DNA from: Apostichopus japonicus | Taxonomy: Eukaryota > Echinodermata > Holothuroidea > Aspidochirotida > Stichopodidae | Reading direction: 5' to 3' | Assembly: GCF_037975245.1 (NCBI RefSeq) | Contig: NC_092564.1 | Coordinates: 19,978,484 to 20,042,483 of the forward strand | Length of the DNA stretch: 64,000 bases | Part shown: piece by piece, positions 48,601 through 57,305 of the stretch | How the letters are laid out: each line of letters opens with the position of its first letter | Numbering within the stretch: the first letter of the stretch is position 1 | Translations under genes and position numbers: made by a program | The notes under the pieces: generated by a model | Seen by the model: only the letters and a program-made list of their open reading frames with translations | Databases searched by the model: none | Told to the model about the DNA's origin: nothing

Positions 48601-51600
48601 CACATACAACAGTACAGTACTGTAGAGTCTTGTAGAGTACTTTGTTCTACAGTCTTGTACAATACTGTGTTCTAGAGTCTTGTACAGTACTGTGTTCTAG
48701 AGTCTTGTACTGTACTGTGTTCTACAGTCTTGTACAATACTGTGTTCTAGAGTCTTGTACAGTACTGCCTTCTAGAGTCTTGCACTGTACTGTGTTCTAG
48801 AGTCTTGTTCAGTACTGTGTTCTAGAGTCTTGTACAGTACTGTACTGTGTTCTAGAGCCTTATACAGTACTGTATTCTAGAGTCTTGTACTGTACTGTGT
48901 TCTACAGTCTTGTACAATACTGTGTTCTAGAGTCTTGTACAGTACTGTGTTCTAGAGTCTTGTATAGTACTGCCTTCTGGAGTCTTGTTCAGTACTGTGT
49001 TCTAGAGTCTTGTACAGTACTGTGTTCTAGAGTCTTGTACAGTACTGCCTTCTAGAGTCTTGCACTGTACTGTGTTCTAGAGTCTTGTTCAGTACTGTGT
49101 TCTAGAGTCTTGTACAGTACTGTACTGTGTTCTAGAGCCTTATACAGTACTGCCTTCTAGAGTCTTGCACTGTACTGTGTTCTAGAGTCTTGTTCAGTAC
49201 TGTGTTCTAGAGTCTTGTACAGTACTGTGTTCTAGAGTCTTGTATAGTACTGCCTTCTGGAGTCTTGTTCAGTACTGTGTTCTAGAGTCTTGTACAGTAC
49301 TGTGTTCTAGAGTCTTGTATAGTACTGCCTTCTGGAGTCTTGTACAGTACTGCCTTCTAGAGTCTTGTACAGTACTGTGTTCTATAGTCTTGTACAGTAC
49401 TGTGTTCTACAGTCTTGTACAGTACTGTGTTCTATAGTCTTATACAGTACTGTGTTCTAGAGTCTTGTACAGTACTGTGTTCTAGAGTCTTGTACAGTAC
49501 TGTGTTCTAGAGTCTTGTATGTCAGTACTGTGTTCTAGAGTCTTGTACAGTACAGTACTGTGTTCTAGAGCCTTATACAGTACTGTATTCTAGAGTCTTG
49601 TACAGTACAGTACTGTGTTCTAGAGTCTTATACAGTACTGTATTCTAGAGTCTTGTACGGTACTGTGCTCTAGAGTCTTGTACGATACTGTGTTCTAGAG
49701 TCTTGTACAGTACTGTGTTCTAGAGTCTTGTACAGTACTGTGTTCTAGAGTCTTGTACAGTACTGTGTTCTAGAGTCTTGTACAGTACTGTGTTCTACAG
49801 TCTTGTACAGTGCTGTGTTCTAGAGTCTTGTACAGTAATGTGTTCTAGTGACAATACAGTAGATACCGTGTAACAATTAAGTGCTCATAATTTGTGTAGC
49901 AATTTTGGAGTCTACAAATTTTGTCTCTCACAAAAGTGCTATGGTTGCTGTGTACAAGACTGCTATGCATCTTTGCTCGTATTGTGTTAGCCTTTTGTGA
50001 TGCGATAATGGATAAATTATTCCGTGTACAGCATGAGTAGCGCAACCAAATCTCAGAAAATATCTGCATCATATATCTCAATCTTGTACTTGGGATACTG
50101 TAAGGATGTCAACTTTCAGGGATGCCAATCAAACCAGAAAGCCTACCAGCTTTTAGAGTGTTGCTGTGCCAAATTTCACATTCATGAAAACATTTTTAAT
50201 GTAAACTGTAAACAAGCCTCTCGTACATGTTGTATTCAATGAGGAGGATCCACATACCAAGTATGAAGTGCATCCAATTCTTACATTTGGGAGTTATTCT
50301 GATAGAAATAAATAATCCGGGATGAAAGAATATATCATCATACTTTCAACAAATTATTTTCAGGACATTAGATTGCCTTATCAAATTGGTGATATTTGAG
50401 TGGTTACCTACTGAGGTGAGATATGCAATTCCTTCTGTGTTAATGTTTTTGTTAGGATTGCAATTTACAAGTGCCACAGTAGTTGCAAGCAAAGAAATAG
50501 TGTTTTGTATAGTTGTGACACCGTTTGAAAATGTTGGAACATGTCATTTGGTTGAAATGGCCAAACATCGGATGGCTTAACTAAGAAACCAGAGTATATA
50601 GCAAAATTCTACTTTTGTTTCCTTAAGTTACACTCAAGTCTTGGGGCTTGTGTATGTTTGTGCAAGAATGTTACATCCACGGTAAAACAAGACTAGTGAT
50701 GCTCAGTCACATTTTATTTCAGTGTCATGGTCTTCTTTGACATTTTTTTTAAAAGCCCTTGCCTTATTGCCAATATAATACATACATGACCAGTGTTGTT
50801 CCAAGGATAAAAGTTTAAAATGAATATTTCAATTTTCAAATATCTCGGAAAGATTTGCAACCATGCATTCCACCATGAAAACAAAATCCTTTTACGGGAA
50901 CACATAATACCTAAGAACAAACTTGTCAGTCACTAATCACTCTAATAGGCATTAGAAATCATCAAGATGCACCATTTTACAAACTTGTATTCCCTTAATT
51001 CTAGTTTTATTTATGAATAAACATAAGCTAATTATGTACATTGATGATGTAAAGGGAGTGACTGCCTAATTTGCTGTTATGTTATCCCTCTGTTTTTAAA
51101 ACCTGTGTTACAAGGACATGGAACACAGGTTTGTGGCCTAAGGCAATGTTTGGAAATATGTCATTGCCTTCTTTGAAAAGAGGAACTTGACATTATTCAA
51201 ATGATATATACAGTGGGCTTGTAATTAGGGGCTAACTTGTTAAGGCCTAAAATAAGAAATGTTAATGAGCCCAACACTCCATGCATAGTTTGCACATAAT
51301 TAATGAGTTTTCCAGATTTATCAAAACTTTCAAGTTGTGTATATCTTGGATATTATGAAAGAGCTTTTTGAAAATTGTCAACAGATTTTGAAATGAGTTC
51401 TTCACACACAACAAATGTACTACTGAATATGGGGCAAAATGGCTAGGTGTCCATAGTAATGACCCCTGAGGGCACAATGACTACATTGCACAATGGAAGG
51501 GTACATATAGTGACAGGCCTACTGTATAATGTGAACGGCAAAAAATCAAACAATCTACTGTTACCTATAGCTGATATACAACAACAAAATGACTGTCATA

Positions 51601-54600
51601 TTGTGAAAAGCAGGAATTGTTGTCATAAAGTAGTTATCATATGCAGGCCTGGATGGCATGCAATGCATACTACTCTACAGCACGACTCCCTTACTGTACA
51701 TTTCGCGTGTACATATATAAAGGTACTCACTGTACTGCGTACATGCATACTGTGTGCTGTGAATGTTGAAAATCCACATAAAACAAGTGACTCGAGAGGA
51801 AATGTCGGCGGAAAAATACTGTAAAATAATTCATTTAATTTGAGCCCCTTTAATGAAGACATGTTTCCATATACTGTATATCTCCATTAGTGCTGTGACC
51901 CATTAGCGAGTACTCGCTAACTGCTCGCAAATCGCGATAAACGAATACTAAAAACACTCTTGCGATTAATCGCTTGTACAATTTAAAAAGTTTTTTGAGA
52001 CTATGTAAACACACACGTAATAAACTTAACATCAAGTTTCGCGGCATTTCAAAGTCATGTATAATCTTTTTAGATGAATCGAAGACGAGTTAACGATCTC
52101 ATTCATACACGAAATAAACATAACATCAAGTTTCGCGGCAATTCAAAGTCATGTATAATCTTTTTAGATACTCGAAAACGAGTTACCGATCTCATTCATA
52201 TTCCGCAAACCGCTAGGCAAAAAACCCAATTGACAGCAGATTATCGTTATATCCTTTTATAAATGAATGGTAGTGGTAGTGTACGGGATGATCGTGAAAG
52301 TTAATCACTTGTCAATCATTCAATTACTTTTCCTACTAAAGAAACTTTGTCGGGACATTGAATAGATAAAAACAAGGTAATACTATGAGAGAAGAGAATG
52401 TATGGATGCAAAACCCCCGACTTAATAAAAAAAATGGATTAAAAGCCTAGGTATATTTTCCAATGTTACCATTTCAAATTAAGCTCTACTCTACGCCGTT
52501 TCTATATTCGATCAGTATTTTACATTGTACTTTGCAACTGTGGAATAATACATTTTTATTTGGAATTACTTTTTTCCTTCACAACCTCGTGATATAATTT
52601 TGTATTTTATATTGTGTTTATATTGTATTACCGTATGAAAAGAAGAAAAATGGCCGCCCGTTTTTTTTTCTTCAGATCTCAGTACGAGAAACATGTATTT
52701 TATTTGGATAGAACAACTTTCGTTAATGTGGTTAAGTTAATATTTTCCTACCCTAGCTATATGTCGATTTCATAAAACCATCATGGAAACATACTTTTTT
52801 GAAAATGGATTTTGAAGCTCAGTCAACGATTTAAGAAATGCTTACCGTTAAATACTGGCATCAAACAATACATTTCGTATTTATTCCAATAAAGATCCAC
52901 AAAGGATAAAAATGCTAAGTAGAGCTTACTAAAAGAGAAATAGAAACTGCATGTAAATGGTCATTTTAAGTATCCAAATACTATACAAAGAGATTGAGTT
53001 CACCGAAACACCCCTTTTCCTTACCACTTGAAGAAAACCTTCTTTGTTATAGTACCTTACAGTACTTTACATTTGATACAAAAGTTACTTACAACAGCCT
53101 TCCCAAAATTTGTGTGTCGCAATAGGTTAAGTTTTAACCGCGCAGCACACTACCATTAATAATTTGCATATTACACCAAAATTTACACTCGGCGTCCAGA
53201 TAGCGGGAAAATGTACCACCATGTTCAATGTGTTGTGTTGTTCCCATGGTGCGATGAACTTGGGCAAGCGATGACCTACTTATGTTCCGTGACCAATGTC
53301 AATGGGAATTATGTGTGAAAAAACTCCGGTTTTTCCACGTGTTATATATACAAGTTTTACGTAAGCGGAGCGAATTTCGGGGCGGCTCGTTGATTGTGAG
53401 GAAGCACTTATCTAAGCATCAATATTTGTGAAAAATATCGTAAGGTTTTTTCTTCAGAAAATATTTTTGACTAGTAACTGGAATCTCAATGTATTAAGAA
53501 GTACTGGGTCTAAACCTTATCATTGCATTTTGGGGGAAGTCAGATCTTCAAGTGCAAAATATTGGTTTTTCATTTAAGGTTATTGTGGTTTTCTTGCGAG
53601 GTGTATACGGCGTATCTTTCGATGTAGGCTAAGAGGTAGGATCGGCCAAGGCCTACCTAGTTCTCATAGATTGTAACCTACATTCAATTTAATGCCTAAC
53701 GGGAGGAACTCGTATAAATACTGTAGTGACAGGCTGGGGCACATTGTCGTAATTAATATAGTTTCCTTGCTAAAGTTTTTGCACTGATTGTATCCATCAT
53801 ATGTGCTCCTAGTAGCGCTGTTTTCTTTGTTACTCTTATTCTTATCTGCTTAAGTATATGCTAACTCTGTGGTTGAATATTTTGGAAAGACATTAATTGG
53901 GCTTGGTGCGATACTGAGTTTACCGACTCTTTTCTTCATCACAGTTATTCTAACCCATAGAAGCTCTGCTATGTAAAGCTGCGAACACCCTACGTTTACA
54001 GATTATACGAGATTGTACGTCTTTACACGCGTATAATCCCTATTCAGGGGCAGTAGAGAGAAGCCTTAAGCCGCATAGAACACGGCGTAGACACCTCGTA
54101 GACACCGCGTAGAAAGTTGCGTACAGAAACGTATAACATCGTATAATCGCGTAGATAAACGTAGAGTATACGTCTACGCGGAGTTATACGTGAGCGGTAC
54201 TGTACCTTTTTTTTACCTTTTTGTAAGTGTTTTTCTGAAAAATTCTGATGTTTCTTGTCATGAATTGAACATTTTTTGTTCACGCGTACTATTGTTAACA
54301 TCTCTACCAGTTTTTTATTATTTTTATTTTTATTTATTAATTTTTTTATTTTTTTGGTAACGAAACTTTCATAGCAGTAATGTTATTAGTGAAAAGAAGT
54401 TTGCGTCCCAGGGACGCAAGCCCCCGAAAAAGTTTGCGTCCCGTAGAAAAAAGCTTGCGTCCCAATCGAAAACCAATTACGTTTATTGTATGACCTACTG
54501 TTACTAATACTAGTGTAATATCACAGCCTATACTTTGTGAATGTTATACTGTACACAATAAAGGGCAGAAATGCTCAGTGCCTTAACTTCGCTATTTTTC

Positions 54601-57305
54601 AGGGGCGACCGGGGGCGCCCCTCCTTTCGACCACCATGCCGTTTCAACCCATTTTTACCCCCAGTCCCCCCCCCCTTCATCCGTCCTTCTACTTCCCTAC
54701 TCGCCAACTCCGTAGTAGATCGTGCTTTGACCTTGCAGCGATTCCAACAAACAACTCTTCAAAAATCCCAGTACCTACAGTGTGCATATCTCTCGCTAAA
54801 TTCCAGTTCACTGTACTACTGCATGTACATGCCTGTTCGAGCTTCATTTTCAACTACACATGCGCAAATCCTTAAAATCTGATCCAACATTTATCCTGGC
54901 TCTTTGCAAGCAATAATCTATACGAAAATTACAGTAGGTCTATGTAAATAGTTTTTTACGCAATGTAGATTAAAAAAAAATCAGTTCAATGTTCTAAAGT
55001 ACAGTAGTTTACACACGAATGTTGCGCCAAAATAACATTTACTGAAGCACGTAGTTAATTGGACCACAAAATTTTTTTGCAACAGAAACTACTGATGGTA
55101 AGAATGCACATTTTACATTAGCAACTATTAATACAGAGAGAAGAAACATACTGTGAGCTGAAATATCCTGTTCAGGATCAGAGATGTTAGCTTCCCACAA
55201 AATTCATAGATTGTCTCCACTCATTAACATTTTCTGATCAAAACAATGATTCAAATATTACGAAGCCTCTTCGTTGTCAAAAGGTATACGTACTGTATGT
55301 GACAAGGCCTAATGTTATGATATTGGAGTGCACACAAATGATAGCCTATACCGCAAAAAGCTTCACTATCTCTACACAGGGGAAAGTAGGTTGCAAGTAA
55401 TTGTTGTTAAACAACATACTCCGTGTTCACTGAGCACTACAGGTGCAAGAATTTTCACAGACAATGGATGGGGACTTATAACCAATCAAATCACGGGAAT
55501 TTTGGAAAAGCATCATTGTCTATTTTTAGCATGAAAATCTCCGTAATGGAGTGTTGTTAACCCTGTACCTTGCGGTTGATTGTTATGATATATTTATTTA
55601 CAAACAAATTCAATGATCTGTTGGAGTAGGAGAAATTTTGCTTCTTGTAAGAAGAAGTTGTGGTCTTTTGAAAAGATATAATATTCGTTCCAAAATATGT
55701 TTTGACGGTTTTGTTATGTTTTCCGTTGACCTAGTTGTGAGTGTGTATACTTGGGGTTTGTTACTCTAAAAAAAAGTTTGCGTCCGCGGGACGCAAGCAA
55801 CTTGAAGATTTTGCGTCCCTGGCCAAAACATTGCGTCCCGGACGCAGAATCCTGCGTTCGTAACAATGCTGCATAGTATGTTTTTTAATTTTTTTTGTAA
55901 TACAAATGAGTTTAGCTCTCACGCGGATGAACGTCATATTCTTATTTGTTATAATGCAGAAGACACACACCCAAAAAAGAGGTACGACTGTCGCGTCTTG
56001 GGTTCCGAGTGTACTCAATGAAACACACAAATCAGTAACACAAGGGATAAAGTGCTTCATAATTCATATTTAAATTAAAGAGAATGTGGAGGGTGCATAG
56101 AAAATAGTCAAGGGGCAAGTAACAGTTTACAGTGAATGAAAAATGTCAGAATAAAAATTGTTGACTGGCCAGAGACGTGGTATTTCCCCGTGTTCCTGTA
56201 TGCGGGTTATGCTAACATCTTGCATCTGGGATGCTGAATCCTGCCTTCATATCAATGCTGATGATTTAATAGTAGCTAAATGAACATTTGGTTAACAATG
56301 TTTTTTTGTTTTTTTTTGTGCAAGATAGGCCTATTTCACTTTAAAGTTATGAAAAGTAAGGATTGACATCATTCCTCACCAAAACATGTCCTCTCTCCGG
56401 GTCATTTTTGGTTATCCCTCATCTCCCAAATTATTATAATTGTTCATATTCGTTACAGAAAAAGAAAATACATTTGGCAAGCCCAAACATTAAAGTGACT
56501 TGTTTTGGAATGAAGATGTGTTTTCTTTGCATGGTTTGGAATCCTTTCCCTTCCCAGACACTAGGCTGACTTAAACTACCCTCTTTGTTAACACCTATGT
56601 GTGTGGTGGGGTAGTCTTTTCTGTCCTTATGCCATTATGGAATAATTGGGCTAAAATATTGCATACCAGATGCAGTATCCTGTGTTCGTAACAATGCTGC
56701 GTATGCTATGTACTGTACACCATACCTCCTGGATCCAGGCGTGGTACATTGTTCGCTGTCTTCTGACGGTCGGATAAATAAGGGTTACATCGGGCATATT
56801 TAACCTATAATCAGGAAAATAAGCCCCCATATTGAACCAATGATCGGGTAAATAACCACACCTAGGCCTAGTTCTGCTAACCTAAGCCTAATAATAGTAA
56901 CTAATACTGCACCAAAAAGTCAATAATTTTAACTTTTTTGTGAACGTCTGACCTATTTTTGGGCCTAATTTACGTAGGCTACTACCAGCATTCCCTGTAT
57001 ACCTTTGTGGATGCTTTTATCGACTCGCGGAATTTGACAGAGCTGCAGTTGGCAAATAGCCTGGTGTAACTAGTGTAAACCTGAAACACTAAGAGCAGCT
57101 TAAGAGATTAGCCCTAGCATAACGTTAGGCTTGCTTTAAACATATCATAGGCTACTACTTAATAATACTAGCCTAGGCTAGTATGTCAAACGTTGGCATA
57201 TCCTAAGCCTTTTATTTTTCATTTCTTAATTAAAAACTAAAAAATAACAATTATTACCTTCGCCGACGGAACAACAATTATTTTCTTGAAGTTATAAGTA
57301 GCCAT
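33653..57305 (-). CDS. GTPBP4: Nucleolar GTP-binding protein 1 (60S ribosome assembly GTPase)
   Basis: Fourteen exons on the minus strand join in phase into 627 residues (human: 634): 57305-57258 (ATG), 45921-45751, 45343-45240, 44461-44224, 43193-42951, 41322-41215, 40705-40616, 38843-38733, 38221-37925, 37194-37151, 36632-36548, 35555-35496, 34693-34562 and 33805-33653 (TGA). The N-terminus [16 protein letters not shown] is near-identical to animal NOG1. GTPase motifs are G1 GFPNVGKS (175-182), G3 DTPG (221-224) and G4 NKID (289-292); the Obg/NOG signature [17 protein letters not shown] is present. Downstream come [19 protein letters not shown], an acidic stretch, the basic [10 protein letters not shown] region and the C-terminal [12 protein letters not shown]1 binds pre-60S particles in the nucleolus and is required for late 27S/60S maturation. 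Intron 1 is about 11.3 kb and repeat-filled. All introns are GT-AG. Confidence 0.97.
34385..34552 (-). repeat. 21/22-bp minisatellite beside the GTPBP4 exon 13 donor
   Basis: Eight units of GATGAGCACATTGGGGACAA(A) (plus-strand reading; 18-22 bp each) stand head to tail. The array ends ten bases from the exon 13 splice donor, within intron 13 of GTPBP4. Unit variants differ mainly by one G in the G run. Confidence 0.92.
36049..36256. repeat. 52-bp tandem repeat, four copies
   Basis: Units start ATTTACCTAC at 36049, 36101, 36153 and 36205 and contain TTGTTTACCTAGTTACCTC and AGGAAAAGG. Copies 1-2 are nearly identical; 3-4 differ at a few bases. It lies in GTPBP4 intron 11. Confidence 0.92.
36690..37036 (+). 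mobile_element. tRNA-derived SINE
   Basis: A tRNA-like head (A box in TGGTCAAATAGCTAGGG, about 36700; B box GGTTAGAGTCC at 36746-36756) is followed by TTTGGGCAAGGCACTTTATC and GAGGTGAATACATGGGGACC, a body layout common in SINEs of marine deuterostomes. The right end is uncertain. It lies in GTPBP4 intron 10, antisense to the gene. Confidence 0.7.
39571..39682 (+). repeat. Dispersed repeat fragment, second copy
   Basis: It shares its ordered words (ATATGCTAGAAA, TCAAA, GGTCA, AGCATTT, TCAAAGTA, ATTCAATTGTC) with 26925-27035 in LMLN. It lies in GTPBP4 intron 7 (38844-40615), where nothing else is recognised apart from a short C tract at about 39248. Confidence 0.45.
43420..43800 (+). repeat. 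Degenerate tandem array in GTPBP4 intron 4
   Basis: About eight units of 33-65 bp repeat the words CCCCAT(T/C)(A/C)GATTGT, GTCAGTA and GACA(C/T)TGTCTG, becoming less regular to the right. The unit length varies, so this is an old, eroded minisatellite. Confidence 0.7.
46958..47704. repeat. 369-bp tandem duplication
   Basis: Copy 1 starts at 46958 and copy 2 at 47327, both with GAACTTGAACATG and ACTACCGTAAGTCGGCAGCC; copy 2 ends about 47704. They are about 90-95% identical by eye along their length, with small indels (for example an extra ACTGTA-type insertion near 47430). Both copies end in ACTGGTCGATGATGAAC. Confidence 0.92.
48607..49845. repeat. 25-bp satellite array, about 50 units
   Basis: The consensus unit TCTTGTACAGTACTGTGTTC plus TAGAG is repeated for about 1.24 kb. 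The unit contains the near-palindrome TACAGTACTGTG and the word TCTAGAG. Variant units (GCCTTCTAGAG, CTTATACAG, GTTCAGTAC) recur in a fixed order, which shows higher-order multi-unit duplication. Because 25 is not a multiple of 3, open frames across the array are translation artefacts. Confidence 0.95.
49850..50015 (-). repeat. Dispersed repeat, copy 3 (inverted)
   Basis: Read on the minus strand it gives ATTATCGCATCACAAAAGGC, GCAAAGATGCATAGCAG, CAACCATAGCAC and a CAAAATTGCTACACAAATTA end, the word order of the copies at 19762 and 21234. It directly abuts the 25-bp satellite. Confidence 0.55.
51888..52260 (+). mobile_element. hAT-like left end with internal 94-bp tandem duplication
   Basis: TAGTGCTGTG at 51888 is identical to the first ten bases of the hAT at 5543, followed by subterminal CATTAGCGAGTACTCGC and GCGATTAATCGC words. 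Inside, two copies of a 94-bp unit start at 52028 and 52122 (AACATCAAGTTTCGCGGCA). No matching right end with an ATCTCCAT duplication was found, so the element is truncated or its right end has diverged; the end given is only the last recognisable motif. Confidence 0.6.
53990..54195. repeat. Cluster of CGTATAA / CGTAGA words
   Basis: About a dozen copies of CGTATA, CGTAGA or CGCGTA words, on both strands, lie within 200 bp in an otherwise CpG-poor, AT-rich region. The density resembles the subterminal arrays of the hAT elements in this window, but no terminal repeat or target duplication was found. Confidence 0.5.
54392..55856. mobile_element. Possible element bounded by TTGCGTCCC arrays
   Basis: Two clusters of TTGCGTCC(C), at 54400-54465 and 55777-55855, face each other 1.3 kb apart. 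Each includes an inverted pair (TTGCGTCCCAGGGACGCAA on the left; TTGCGTCCGCGGGACGCAA on the right). This is the layout of transposase-binding arrays near the two ends of a non-autonomous DNA transposon. I could not define exact ends or a target duplication; no transposase frame is visible between them. Confidence 0.45.
56141..56205 (+). repeat. Intronic copy of the GTPBP4 start-proximal sequence
   Basis: AAATGTCAGAATAAAAATTG, TTGAC, CCAGAGACGTGGT and TCCCCGTGTTC occur here and again at 57324-57387, which begins 19 bp upstream of the GTPBP4 ATG. Same orientation, 1.18 kb apart. A second word set (ATCCTG(C/T)GTTCGTAACAATG) is shared between about 55849 and 56678. Confidence 0.75.

Larger units (their letters stand above)
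45922..57257 (-). other. GTPBP4 intron 1 (11.3 kb), repeat-rich
   Basis: Donor GTAATA follows the 48-bp first exon; acceptor CAG precedes 45921. No other gene is recognised inside. It holds a 369-bp tandem duplication, a 25-bp satellite, a dispersed repeat, a hAT left end, three motif-rich zones and a duplicate of the sequence near the GTPBP4 start. Stretches such as 50020-51880 and 52260-53980 show no structure I can name. Confidence 0.8.

Noticed and set aside
48607-49845. Spaced repeats reminiscent of a CRISPR array, and open frames across them
   Set aside because: The units are contiguous with no unique spacers, and the setting is an animal intron. The 25-bp period rotates through all three frames, so the open frames are artefacts.
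51447-51824. 125-codon plus-strand open frame in GTPBP4 intron 1
   Set aside because: No recognisable domain, no conserved motif and no splice context. Opposite-strand frames of similar length overlap it.
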